A DNA stretch of 64,000 bases. It comes from Bacteroidota bacterium. GTDB lineage: Bacteria; Bacteroidota; Bacteroidia; UKL13-3. Made by a program: the position numbers and the translations under genes. Under the pieces are notes generated by a model. The model was given only the letters and a program-made list of their open reading frames with translations, did no database searches and had not been told where the DNA came from. Positions 23,865-32,594 of this stretch are shown here, piece after piece; the stretch's first letter is position 1, and the number at the start of each line of letters is the position of its first letter. The stretch lies in contig JAIXWW010000016.1 of assembly GCA_027491085.1 (NCBI GenBank), positions 124,001 to 188,000 on the forward strand, in the 5' to 3' direction.

Positions 23865-24722
23865 TTAAAATTCTTCAATTAAAATACCCATTTTACCCAT
23901 TTGATAATCTCGCATGGCCTGCATTATTTCTGATTGAGTGTTCATTACAAAAGGGCCGTAAGTAGCAATAGGTTCATTAATTGCTTCCATATCAAAAACC
24001 AAAAGTCTAGTTGGTTTATCAAAATTTACGGTTAGCTCGGTTGTTTCATTATCGATAATTACTAAGTGAGAACCGTTAACTAGATTTCCTTCTGCATTAA
24101 ATGCTTCATCCAAATTGTAAATAGCATGTTCATAGCCTTTGGTAAATTGAAAAGTATGGCTTGCTTTTCCAGCGCTATGTACCTCTAAAATGGTCATAGG
24201 ACTTTGCATTTCACTAAATCCTTGAATTTGACCGTATTTTCCAGCAACTACTTTAATGGTTAAATTTTGTTCTTCAATAACTGGGATTTCATGTTTATTC
24301 AATGCAAAATATTTAGGCTGTTCTTGTTTGTATTTAGCAGGTGAATTAATCCAAATTTGAATAATTTCTTGCACACCGCCTTTGGCTGCAAATTCAGCAG
24401 ATGGTCTTTCGCTATGAATAATTCCTTTTCCAGCATTCATCCATTGAACACCACCAGCCTCCACAATTGAATTATGACCTCTCGAATCTCTGTGATTTAC
24501 ATTTCCTTCAAATATAAAAGTAACTGGTGCAAAACCAGTATGTGGATGAGGACCAACTCCAACATCGCCAGGTTTAGAATCGGCAGGAATTGTTGATTTG
24601 TGATGGTGGATTAGTAATAACGGACCAATGTTATTTATTAATCCATTTGGTAGTGGCTGTCGTAATGGGATTCCGCCCATTTCTACCCAATCTGCTGCAA
24701 TAATGTTTTTTATAGAATTCAT
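23865..24722 (-). CDS. Pirin family protein
   Basis: The 285-residue bicupin shows the pirin signature HPHTGFAPVTFIFEGNVNHR, followed by DSRGH and GGVQWMNAGKGIIHSE. The metal ligands are the His pair in PHPH and the later His and Glu of IIHSE. The C-terminal cupin runs from about 175 with a less conserved pocket. Bacterial pirins are iron-binding; some oxidise quercetin, others regulate central metabolism. Nothing nearby fixes the substrate. It stands alone on the minus strand, convergent with dnaB, with full family length. Confidence 0.93.
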   Translation of the reverse strand: MNSIKNIIAADWVEMGGIPLRQPLPNGLINNIGPLLLIHHHKSTIPADSKPGDVGVGPHPHTGFAPVTFIFEGNVNHRDSRGHNSIVEAGGVQWMNAGKGIIHSERPSAEFAAKGGVQEIIQIWINSPAKYKQEQPKYFALNKHEIPVIEEQNLTIKVVAGKYGQIQGFSEMQSPMTILEVHSAGKASHTFQFTKGYEHAIYNLDEAFNAEGNLVNGSHLVIIDNETTELTVNFDKPTRLLVFDMEAINEPIATYGPFVMNTQSEIMQAMRDYQMGKMGILIEEF

Positions 24723-24798
24723 TTTAATTTATTATTTGTTTGTAAACAAAAATAAACTTAAACATATAAATAAAAGTTAATCTATAACAATAAATTAA

Positions 24799-25230
24799 TT
24801 AGTAGTGTTGTGATTGATTTGACCATATTTGAGCACTATCTGGAACTTCATGAATAATTACCATTGAATGCCCGTGTCCAAAAATCCCTAAATGTCTTGC
24901 TGCCCTCTCTGATACATCTATAATTCTTTTCTTATGAAAAGGACCTCTGTCATTTATTCTTACTATAACCCAACGCCCATTTTTAGGATTAGATACTTTA
25001 ACTTTGGTATTAAATGGAAGTGTTCTGTGAGCAGCAGTAAGTTCTCTTCTTTTATATCGTTCACCATTAGCTGTTTTTCGTTTTTCAAACTTACGAGCAT
25101 AATAACTTGCGTATCCTTTTTGGGTGAATAAATGCAAGGTGGTGTCTTTAACCTCATTTTGGGCTAATAGCCTGGTAAAAGACAATATTAAAAGGGTTGT
25201 AAAAAAGATTGTAAAAATATTTTTTTGCAT
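24799..25230 (-). CDS. rlpA: RlpA-like septal ring lytic transglycosylase domain protein
   Basis: The 143-residue exported protein has an N-terminal signal (IFTIFFTTLLILSFTRLLAQ) and one double-psi beta-barrel: GYASYYARKFEKRKTANGE, then LTAAHRTLPFNTKVKVSNPK and INDRGPFHKKRIIDVSERAA. This barrel is the RlpA catalytic fold that cuts peptidoglycan strands without stem peptides; the key Asp in NDRGP and the His in AAHRTLPF are present. The SPOR domain of longer RlpA proteins is absent, so septal targeting is not visible. It is a single gene on the minus strand. Confidence 0.88.
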   Translation of the reverse strand: MQKNIFTIFFTTLLILSFTRLLAQNEVKDTTLHLFTQKGYASYYARKFEKRKTANGERYKRRELTAAHRTLPFNTKVKVSNPKNGRWVIVRINDRGPFHKKRIIDVSERAARHLGIFGHGHSMVIIHEVPDSAQIWSNQSQHY

Positions 25231-25362
25231 TTTTCAACTGCAATATAGCATTTATAGTAAAATATAAAAATTACTTTTATTACTCATTTTAAAAATTAAC
25301 AATTAAGTTAAAATAACATTCAATTAGAAACCAAATACTTGAAATTAAATTTTAAAAAAAGG

Positions 25363-25392
25363 TTGTTTTTGTTTTTTAAATTTATACATTTG
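25363..25392 (+). promoter_or_regulatory. Promoter of tRNA-His (Bacteroidota type)
   Basis: TTG at 25363-25365, 19 bases of spacer and TACATTTG at 25385-25392 match the Bacteroidota -33/-7 consensus exactly. The tRNA starts 36 bases after the -7 box. Confidence 0.8.
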
Positions 25393-25428
25393 CAGCCCAT
25401 CAAACAAAAAATGTTTGATTAATACATG

Positions 25429-25505
25429 GTGGTTTTAGCTCAGTTGGTTAGAGCGCCTGATTGTGGTTCAGGAGGTCGTGGGTTCGAGCCCCATATTCCA
25501 CCCCA
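25429..25505 (+). tRNA. tRNA-His (anticodon GTG)
   Basis: A complete cloverleaf with anticodon GTG at 25463-25465, the T-loop TTCGAGC, and CCA encoded at 25503-25505. A G at 25428 can supply the extra -1 base pairing opposite C73, as in all bacterial tRNA-His. The acceptor stem carries two T-T mismatches (positions 5/68 and 6/67). A promoter lies upstream and a terminator 3 bases downstream. Confidence 0.97.
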
Positions 25506-25508
25506 AAT

Positions 25509-25543
25509 AAAAAAGGTTTTATACATAGTATAAAACCTTTTTT
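25509..25543. terminator. Terminator after tRNA-His, bidirectional
   Basis: AAAAAAGGTTTTATA pairs perfectly with TATAAAACCTTTTTT around CATAG. It ends the tRNA transcript and, on the other strand, the enoyl-CoA hydratase gene. Confidence 0.88.
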
Positions 25544-25561
25544 CATTTCAGAAATTTTAAA

Positions 25562-26341
25562 TTACTTTCCTTCAAAAACAGGTTTACGTTTTTCAACAAA
25601 GGCTTTCATACCTTCTTTTTGATCTTCAGAGGCAAAACACATGTAAAAGTTTTTGCGTTCAAAATATAAACCTTCTTGTAAGCCACTGTCAAAAGCTTTT
25701 AATACACTTTCCTTAGCCAAACGAATGGCTATTGGACTTTGAATTGTAATTTCTTTTGCCATTTTAACAGCTTCTTCTAAATACAATTCAGTTGGCACTA
25801 CGCGATTGATCAATCCAGCACTTAATGCTTCTTCAGCACTAATAAATTTGCCTGTTAATACCATTTCCATGGCCAATGCTTTGCCAACAGCTTTAGTTAA
25901 ACGTTGAGTTCCTCCTGCACCAGGCATAATGCCCAATTTTATTTCAGGTTGACCAAATTTTGCCGTTTCGCTGGCTACTACCATATCGCAAGTCATTACC
26001 AACTCGCAGCCACCGCCTAAAGCAAAACCGCTCACTGCAGCTATAATTGGCTTTTTTGTTTTTCTAATTTGATCCCAAGTTTCAAACTGGTCAATTTTTA
26101 ATAAATCAATGGCATTTTTGCTTTCCATTTGCTTTATATCGGCACCAGCCGCAAAAGCTTGCTCATTTCCAGTAATGATTATACAACGCACATCGTCATT
26201 ATCGTCTAATTGTTGTAAAGCTTTTTTCAGCTCTAACATCAATTGTAAATTCAATGCATTTAATTCCTTTGGTCTATTTAATTGAATTAAAGCAATGTGC
26301 TTATCGTAATTGGGGTTTACTAATATAAATTCAAATTCCAT
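25562..26341 (-). CDS. Enoyl-CoA hydratase (crotonase family)
   Basis: The 259-residue protein adds water to the double bond of an enoyl-CoA in fatty-acid or amino-acid breakdown. The oxyanion-hole stretches FAAGADIKQM and SGFALGGGCEL are present, and both catalytic glutamates are in place: Glu113 in GGGCEL and Glu133 in QPEIKLGIMPGAGGTQ. Length and motifs fit short-chain enoyl-CoA hydratase closely. Chain-length preference cannot be read from the sequence. It stands alone on the minus strand. Confidence 0.93.
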   Translation of the reverse strand: MEFEFILVNPNYDKHIALIQLNRPKELNALNLQLMLELKKALQQLDDNDDVRCIIITGNEQAFAAGADIKQMESKNAIDLLKIDQFETWDQIRKTKKPIIAAVSGFALGGGCELVMTCDMVVASETAKFGQPEIKLGIMPGAGGTQRLTKAVGKALAMEMVLTGKFISAEEALSAGLINRVVPTELYLEEAVKMAKEITIQSPIAIRLAKESVLKAFDSGLQEGLYFERKNFYMCFASEDQKEGMKAFVEKRKPVFEGK

Positions 26342-26407
26342 ATATTTTTATTGTTGAGTTGTGAGTTGTTGGACTATTATATTGCTAAATTTTCTATTGC
26401 TAATTGA

Positions 26408-27064
26408 TTATTCCTTAACCTCTTCTATAGCATCAACCTGGTCTTTGGGTGCTGATTGTTCAGCAAATTCTTTTTGAAACAATAATATCAATACAAAACC
26501 AACACTTATTGTTGCATCAGCCACGTTAAATACGGGTCTGAAAAATTCAAAAGTTTCACCACCCCAAATAGGTAACCATTTAGGAAAAGTACCATGAAGA
26601 ATGGGGAAATAAAGCATGTCAACTACCGAACCATGAAACCAAGAAGCATAACCACCATCGGCAGGTAAAAAAATAGCTAAACTCCAATAATCGCTTTTTG
26701 AAAACAATACACCATAAAATACAGAATCAATAATATTACCCAAAGCGCCTACTAAAATCATAGTCCAACTAATAGTATATCCCAAATGAGATTTGGCTTT
26801 TATCAACCCATTAATATAATATACTATTACTCCACAAAAAATAATACGGAATAATGTAAGGATAATTTTACCCCAGTCGCCTCCAAACTCAATACCAAAG
26901 GCCATTCCATAGTTTTCAAGGAAATGAAGTTTAAACCAATTTCCAGCCACATTTACTTCTTCACTCAAGTTAAAATGCGTTTTTATATAAATTTTGCTCC
27001 ATTGGTCAATAATTAATAATATTATTCCAATAGCAATTGGGTAAACGACATGTTTGTTTTTCAT
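26408..27064 (-). CDS. lspA: Signal peptidase II (lipoprotein signal peptidase)
   Basis: The 218-residue inner-membrane aspartyl protease removes the signal from lipoproteins such as those at 21430, 35070 and 47362. Four membrane helices are visible. The catalytic aspartates are Asp113 in GNIID and Asp183 in FNVADATISVG, with the conserved DQWSK near residue 20 and NYGMAFG. A loop of about 40 residues between helices 3 and 4 is longer than in E. coli, as in other Bacteroidota. I chose the ATG at 27064; the longer TTG frame reads through the terminator of the preceding gene. Confidence 0.95.
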   Translation of the reverse strand: MKNKHVVYPIAIGIILLIIDQWSKIYIKTHFNLSEEVNVAGNWFKLHFLENYGMAFGIEFGGDWGKIILTLFRIIFCGVIVYYINGLIKAKSHLGYTISWTMILVGALGNIIDSVFYGVLFSKSDYWSLAIFLPADGGYASWFHGSVVDMLYFPILHGTFPKWLPIWGGETFEFFRPVFNVADATISVGFVLILLFQKEFAEQSAPKDQVDAIEEVKE

Positions 27065-27078
27065 TATTTGCTTAAAAA

Positions 27079-27110
27079 AATAGAGACGCAATAATAATTA
27101 CGTCTCTATT
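27079..27110 (-). terminator. Terminator of the DksA-like gene
   Basis: On the minus strand AATAGAGACG pairs with CGTCTCTATT and runs into seven T residues. It separates the DksA-like gene from lspA. Confidence 0.85.
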
Positions 27111-27134
27111 AATTTTTATATATTTTTTAAAAAT

Positions 27135-28280
27135 TTATTTATATTGTTGAAGCTTTGCTTCCATACTTAAAGTAGTATGAGGAACAGCTCTTAAACGCTC
27201 TTTAGCAATTAATTTGCCTGTTACTTTACAAATACCATAAGTTTTATTCTCAATACGAGATAATGCATTATCTAAGTTTTCAATAAACTTACGTTGACGA
27301 GCTGCTAATTGACTTAATTGCTCTTTTTCACTACTCGATTGTCCATCTTCTAGAGTTTGATAACTACTATCAGTATCATTTCCACCATTTGCATTAGGAT
27401 TTTGCATTTGATCTAATAAATTAGCTAATTCAGCTTTAGCCGAAGCCATTTTTTTAACAATGATATCTTTAAACTCAGCTAAATCTGAATCGCTATATCG
27501 TTTGGCTTCAGTAGCCATTTCCAACTGTTTCATTTCTGGACGGTATGGAGCTGGTTCTTGTATATCTTTAGCTTGTTTTTTCTCAACTTTTGGTTTTGCT
27601 ATCGGAGTAACTTTTTTAGCTACTACTTTTTTGCTAATAGGTTTATTAACCAAAACCGATTTCTTAGAAACTTTTTTAGCAACTACAGCTGGTTTTGTAG
27701 GTTTTGCAGCTACTTTAGTTTTTGTTGCAACTACTGCTTTAGTAGTTTTAGCTTTTGCTTTGGTAACTACAACTGGCTTAGCAGCTACTTTCTTAACTAC
27801 TTTAGTTACTTTTTTTGCTACTGGTTTCGATACAGTTTTAACTACTTTTTTAGCTACAACTTTTGAAACTTTTGTAGCCACTTTTTTACTTGCAACTACT
27901 GCCTTTTTTGCAACTTTTTTAGCTACTACTTTTTTAACAGCTGCTTTTTTTAATACTACTGCTTTTTTAGCAGCAACTTTCTTTGCTGGCGTTGTTACTT
28001 TTTTAGCAGTTGCTTTTTTAGCTACTACTTTTTTTACTGCTTTAGCAGGAGTTAATTTTTTAACCACTTTTGCTGCTTTTTTAGGGGCAACTTTGGTAAC
28101 AGCTTTTTTTACCACTTTTTTGGGAGCGGCTTTTTTAACTACCTTTTTTACTGCTTTAGCTGGTAATGCTTTTTTAGCTGGAGTAACTTTTTTGGCAACA
28201 GCTTTTTTGGCTACTTGCTTTTTCACAACTTTTTTAACTGCTTTTTTTGCAGCAGCTTTTTTCACAACTTTTTTTGCCAT
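27135..28280 (-). CDS. DksA/TraR family regulator with a long histone H1-like Lys/Ala tail
   Basis: Residues 1 to about 235 consist almost only of Lys, Ala, Val, Thr and Pro in degenerate KKVVAKKA-type repeats, like bacterial histone H1-like and eukaryotic H1 tails. Residues about 245-381 form a DksA/TraR domain: a coiled-coil with acidic tip region and a C-terminal YGICKVTGKLIAKERLRAVP. Only one Cys of the usual zinc finger remains, as in other Bacteroidota members. DksA proteins bind the RNA polymerase secondary channel; the basic tail should bind DNA nonspecifically. The repeats could vary in number between strains. The terminator follows 25 bases downstream. Confidence 0.88.
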   Translation of the reverse strand: MAKKVVKKAAAKKAVKKVVKKQVAKKAVAKKVTPAKKALPAKAVKKVVKKAAPKKVVKKAVTKVAPKKAAKVVKKLTPAKAVKKVVAKKATAKKVTTPAKKVAAKKAVVLKKAAVKKVVAKKVAKKAVVASKKVATKVSKVVAKKVVKTVSKPVAKKVTKVVKKVAAKPVVVTKAKAKTTKAVVATKTKVAAKPTKPAVVAKKVSKKSVLVNKPISKKVVAKKVTPIAKPKVEKKQAKDIQEPAPYRPEMKQLEMATEAKRYSDSDLAEFKDIIVKKMASAKAELANLLDQMQNPNANGGNDTDSSYQTLEDGQSSSEKEQLSQLAARQRKFIENLDNALSRIENKTYGICKVTGKLIAKERLRAVPHTTLSMEAKLQQYK

Positions 28281-28286
28281 TATAAT

Positions 28287-31200
28287 TTAAGCTTTTATTA
28301 TTTTTACTTTTACAAGGTTTTCGTTTATATCTATATCAACTCCATCTGTCACATTTTCAACTACTTGTATAGAACTCGCTAAAATTTCGTTGCAAATATA
28401 TGAATTATAAGCAGATAACGATGCGTTTGTATAAACATTGTCAGCTATTTGAACATTTATTTTATCCATAACAGCTAAGCCAGATTCTTTTCTCAATGTT
28501 TGTAATTTACTAATCACTTCGCGTGCTATTCCTTCGTTTAGCAAGGCTTCGTCCATTTCAATATCTAAGGCTACAGTAATCTTACCTTCATTAGCAACCT
28601 TATATCCTGTAATTTCCTTCGATAAAATTTCCACATCTGTTAGTAAAATTTCGAATGTTTCACCTTCAATTTCAAGGTTTAACGCTCCATTTTGCTCCAA
28701 TTCTTGAATTTTATTTTGGTCAAAAGCGGTTATAGCAGCAGCAACATCTTTCATTTTTGCTCCAACTTTTTTACCCAAAGTCTTAAAGTTAGGTTTAATT
28801 GATTTATCAATTGCATCAATATATTCTAACTCCTTAACGTTTACTTCGGCCAAAATCAGGTCTTTAACATGCGTAATTTCATCTTTTATCCTTTGGTCAA
28901 CAACAGGAATTAAAATACGTTGTAATGGCTGACGAACTTTAATATTTTCTTTTTTCCTGATTGATAAAACCAACGATGAAATGCGCTGTGCATAATCCAT
29001 TTGCTCTTCAAGAATTAAATCAATTAATTGGCTATCAGCTATTTTTAAATTTGTTAAATGGACTGATTGTAAGGTGTTTTTACCTGATTCAATTAAGCTT
29101 TCGTTTAAGTTACGATACAACCAATCAGCAAAAAATGGAGCAACACTGCTCATTAACTGACTAACAGTTTCTAAACACTCGTATAAAGTTTCGTAAGCTG
29201 CTTTTTTCTCATCATTCATTTCGCCTTTCCAAAAACGTCTGCGGCTAAGGCGTACATACCAATTTGAAAGATGGTCGCCCACAAATTCTTCAATAGCTCT
29301 GGCAGCAGGAGTTGGATCGTAATCATCCATTTTCTCGCTCACTAATTTTATCAAGCTATTTAGTTTACTAATAATCCAACGATCAAGTTCTGTGCGTTCT
29401 TTTACAGCAACTATATTGCCACTATCGTACACAAAACCGTCAATATTAGCATATATAGCAAAAAACGAATAGGTATTGTATAGAGTTCCAAAAAACTTTC
29501 GCTGACTTTCGCCTATTCCCTCTAAATCAAATTTTAAGTTATCCCAAGGATCGTTATTGCTAATCATGTACCAACGTGTTGCATCAGCACCATATTTAGC
29601 AATGGTAGTAAATGGATCAACTACATTGCCCAAACGCTTACTCATTTTTTGGCCATTTTTATCTAAAACTAAACCATTTGCAATTACATTTTTAAAGGCA
29701 ATTCCTGGGTTTCCAGTTTTTTGATTAAATGCTTTTATTTCGTCTGAACAATCGTCCAGTAAAACTGCTAAAGCATGCAAAGTAAAGAACCAACCACGCG
29801 TTTGATCAACACCTTCTGCAATATAATCTGCTGGGTAAGCTGATTCAAATTGGGCTTTGGCTTCATCGGTTGAATCTTTACCCATAAAATTCCATTGGGC
29901 ATAAGGCATGGCACCGCTATCAAACCAAACATCAATCAAATCTGCTTCACGTTTCATTGGTTTTCCTGAATCAGAAACCAAAACTATTTCATCAACAAAT
30001 GGCTTATGTAAGTCTATCTCTAAATTCGAATCTCGAATTTCGAATTTCGAATTTTGGTTAAACCCTGCTTTTACCGCTTTTTCAAATTCAGCAGTTAATT
30101 CAGTTTTTGAACCAATGCATTTTTCTTCTAATCCATCTTCGGTTCTCCAAATTGGTAGCGGAGTTCCCCAATAACGCGAACGAGATAAATTCCAATCAAC
30201 CAAGTTTTCTAACCAATTTCCAAATCTTCCAGTTCCAGTACTTGCTGGTTTCCAGTTTATTTTGGCATTGTTTTCAACCAATTTATCTTTAACAGTCGTG
30301 GTTTTAATAAACCAACTTTCTAACGGATAATATAAAATTGGCTTATCAGTTCTCCAACAATGAGGATAAGTATGGTCGTATTTTTCTTTTTTAAATAACT
30401 TATTTTCGTTTTGAAGTTTTAAGGTAATACGCTCATCTACGCTTAAATAGTTGAGTTTGCTGGTATCTTTTATAAAACCTTGTAATTTGTCTTTTTGCAA
30501 AGCCAAAGCAGCTTCTTTTTCAGTTTCGGTTAAATAAGCTTCTTTTACATATTCTTCGCCATAAAGGAACAAATCATCCTTAACTTCAGCTAAAAACTTA
30601 CCACGTTTGTCAACTAAAGTTAATGAACCAATACCATTTTGTTGCGCTACCCTGAAATCGTCTGCCCCAAAACTTGGCGCAATATGTACAATACCAGTTC
30701 CATCTTCAGTGGTAACAAAATCACCAGTAATTACTTCAAAGCTTTTTCCATTTTCTACCTTAATTCCATCAAATGGCAATAGTTGCTCGTATTTGGTACC
30801 TGCTAAATCTTTGCCTTTATATTCGGCTAAAATTTGATAAGGAACCAATTTATCGCCTGCTTTGTAGTCTTCAAATTTTAAATCGGCTTGTTCAGGTTTA
30901 AAGTATTTTGCAACTAAGTTTTTAGCTAAAATTACATTTACCACTTCATGGCTAAATTGGTTGATGGTTTTTACCAACACATAATCAATTTTGGGGCCTA
31001 CGGCCAATGCTGTGTTCGATGGCAACGTCCAAGGTGTAGTTGTCCAAGCAAGGAAATAGCTTCTGATGCGTTCATTTTCTGACAAATTAGTCAAAAAATC
31101 GGTATCAAGTATCTTAAACATGGCCACTGCGGTCATGTCTTTTACATCTTTATAAGTTCCAGGTTGGTTTAATTCGTGCGAACTTAAACCAGTTCCCGCA

Positions 31201-31754
31201 GCAGGCGAGTATGGCTGAATGGTATAACCTTTATACAAATAACCTTTGTTGTGCAGCTGTTTTAAACACCACCAAAGGCTTTCGATATAACTATTTTCGT
31301 ATGTAATGTATGGGTCATTCAAGTCAACCCAGTAGCCAATGCGTGTAGTAAGTTCATTCCACACATCAGTATATTTCATTACATCTTTGCGGCATGCTTC
31401 GTTATAATCTTCTATCGAAATGGTTTTACCAATATCTTCTTTGGTAATGCCCATGGCTTTTTCCACCTGTAATTCTACAGGTAAACCATGCGTATCCCAA
31501 CCAGCTTTACGCTTTACTTGAAAACCCTTTAAAGTATTGTATCTGCAAAAAATATCTTTGATTGCCCTACTCATAACATGATGAATACCAGGCATTCCAT
31601 TTGCACTTGGTGGCCCTTCGTAAAACACAAATGGCTTTGCACTTTTACGATTTGCTACACTTTTTTCAAATATTTTTTCATCGGCCCAAAACTTTAATAT
31701 TTCTTGCTCAAAAGCAGGAAAATCAAGTTTTTTATATTCTTTGTATTTGGTCAT
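28287..31754 (-). CDS. ileS: Isoleucyl-tRNA synthetase
   Basis: The 1155-residue class I synthetase charges tRNA-Ile. The ATP site has the HIGH variant GIHH in PPSANGMPGIHHVMSR (about residues 40-56) and KMSKR in NGQKMSKRLGNVVDPF. The editing domain lies between (TGIVHIAPSFGADDFRVAQQ), and the anticodon-binding helices follow (DHLSNWYVRLSRRRFW). The length and the C-terminal extension fit the long eukaryote-like IleRS class, which in other bacteria tends to be mupirocin-tolerant; that trait is not tested here. I chose the ATG at 31754 (MTKYKEYKKLDF), not the longer GGF frame. It stands upstream of the DksA-like gene, 6 bases away, so they may be cotranscribed. Confidence 0.96.
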   Translation of the reverse strand: MTKYKEYKKLDFPAFEQEILKFWADEKIFEKSVANRKSAKPFVFYEGPPSANGMPGIHHVMSRAIKDIFCRYNTLKGFQVKRKAGWDTHGLPVELQVEKAMGITKEDIGKTISIEDYNEACRKDVMKYTDVWNELTTRIGYWVDLNDPYITYENSYIESLWWCLKQLHNKGYLYKGYTIQPYSPAAGTGLSSHELNQPGTYKDVKDMTAVAMFKILDTDFLTNLSENERIRSYFLAWTTTPWTLPSNTALAVGPKIDYVLVKTINQFSHEVVNVILAKNLVAKYFKPEQADLKFEDYKAGDKLVPYQILAEYKGKDLAGTKYEQLLPFDGIKVENGKSFEVITGDFVTTEDGTGIVHIAPSFGADDFRVAQQNGIGSLTLVDKRGKFLAEVKDDLFLYGEEYVKEAYLTETEKEAALALQKDKLQGFIKDTSKLNYLSVDERITLKLQNENKLFKKEKYDHTYPHCWRTDKPILYYPLESWFIKTTTVKDKLVENNAKINWKPASTGTGRFGNWLENLVDWNLSRSRYWGTPLPIWRTEDGLEEKCIGSKTELTAEFEKAVKAGFNQNSKFEIRDSNLEIDLHKPFVDEIVLVSDSGKPMKREADLIDVWFDSGAMPYAQWNFMGKDSTDEAKAQFESAYPADYIAEGVDQTRGWFFTLHALAVLLDDCSDEIKAFNQKTGNPGIAFKNVIANGLVLDKNGQKMSKRLGNVVDPFTTIAKYGADATRWYMISNNDPWDNLKFDLEGIGESQRKFFGTLYNTYSFFAIYANIDGFVYDSGNIVAVKERTELDRWIISKLNSLIKLVSEKMDDYDPTPAARAIEEFVGDHLSNWYVRLSRRRFWKGEMNDEKKAAYETLYECLETVSQLMSSVAPFFADWLYRNLNESLIESGKNTLQSVHLTNLKIADSQLIDLILEEQMDYAQRISSLVLSIRKKENIKVRQPLQRILIPVVDQRIKDEITHVKDLILAEVNVKELEYIDAIDKSIKPNFKTLGKKVGAKMKDVAAAITAFDQNKIQELEQNGALNLEIEGETFEILLTDVEILSKEITGYKVANEGKITVALDIEMDEALLNEGIAREVISKLQTLRKESGLAVMDKINVQIADNVYTNASLSAYNSYICNEILASSIQVVENVTDGVDIDINENLVKVKIIKA

Positions 31755-31889
31755 TTTGTTATAAAAAATTGTATAAAAACCCAATAGGGATTTTTAAAAG
31801 TGGCGCGAAAATAACGTTTGATAAACCAAATATCAAGTATGCTTGAAAATTAGCACAATAAGTGCAGAAAATGTGTGTATGAATGAAAC

Positions 31890-32273
31890 CTACCAAAGCA
31901 ATTTTGCTTGGTAAGATTTAAATACAGAGTCTTGGGAAATTATAGTGAATTTCTCAGCAATTGCTTGTGAAATGATTATTCTATCAAAAGGGTCTCGATG
32001 GTTTAAAGGTAGTACTGATAAAACCATTAAATGATCAAAATTAATATTAAGTATCTCAATATGATTTCTCTTTAAATATTCTGCCAACTCGTTAAATTCA
32101 AAATTTAATTCTAATTTACCTAACTGAAGTTTAATAGTAATTTCCCAGAGACTCGCAATACTTAAATAGCATTTCTTATTTATATCCAGAATTTTAACTA
32201 ACGCCTTTTTAGATAACTGCTCATCGCCTGAAAGAAACCAAAGAAAAGTATGAGTATCTAATAAAAAAGCCAT
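31890..32273 (-). CDS. vapC: VapC-like PIN-domain toxin
   Basis: A 127-residue PIN ribonuclease. The acidic site is complete: Asp6 (LLDTH), Glu44 (SLWEIT), Asp97 (DPFDRI) and Asp115 (SQD). VapC toxins cut tRNA or rRNA loops when free of antitoxin; the target here is unknown. The start overlaps the stop of the antitoxin gene (TAATG), the usual order for translational coupling. This subfamily (LDTHTFLW start) is typically paired with DUF2281 antitoxins. Confidence 0.92.
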   Translation of the reverse strand: MAFLLDTHTFLWFLSGDEQLSKKALVKILDINKKCYLSIASLWEITIKLQLGKLELNFEFNELAEYLKRNHIEILNINFDHLMVLSVLPLNHRDPFDRIIISQAIAEKFTIISQDSVFKSYQAKLLW

Positions 32274-32476
32274 TACATATAGTTTTCAAATTCAACTAAT
32301 GGATTATCAAAATCTTGACTTATCTTTACTTTTCCCTTTGCAAAACCAAACTGACGTTGCTTCAATTGATTTGAACTTTCTGCCTTCAATTTTATTGTTT
32401 TAACAAAATCAGCTACTTCCTTTTGGAGTTCTTTTGGAAGTTTTTTTATAGCGGTATTGAGTGCATTGATTGTCAT
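32273..32476 (-). CDS. vapB: DUF2281-type VapB-like antitoxin
   Basis: A 67-residue protein: an N-terminal helical part (LPKELQKEVADFVKTIKLKA) typical of DUF2281 and a basic/aromatic C-terminal tail (FGFAKGKVKISQDFDNPLVE) that in this family wraps the toxin. The pair is on the minus strand between ileS and a TonB-dependent receptor, so it is a small accessory insertion among core genes. Autoregulation is expected, but no operator palindrome is clear upstream. Confidence 0.88.
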   Translation of the reverse strand: MTINALNTAIKKLPKELQKEVADFVKTIKLKAESSNQLKQRQFGFAKGKVKISQDFDNPLVEFENYM

Positions 32477-32543
32477 ATCACAAACATAAGAAAATTAGTA
32501 TTAAAGAAAAATATACTTCTTGAATATTTCCTTTATAAATAAA

Positions 32544-32572
32544 AAGCCACTACAACTTGGTTGTAATGGCTT
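32544..32572 (-). terminator. Terminator of the TonB-dependent receptor gene
   Basis: On the minus strand AAGCCATTACAAC pairs with GTTGTAGTGGCTT around a 3-base loop, followed by T residues. Confidence 0.82.
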
Positions 32573-32594
32573 GTAAAATATTGAATAGCTAATT

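Noticed and set aside
27460..28290. 276-codon plus-strand frame opposite the Lys/Ala-rich DksA-like gene
   Set aside because: It is the mirror of a simple repetitive coding sequence (Thr/Ala/Phe-rich); the minus-strand product carries a recognisable DksA domain and its own terminator.
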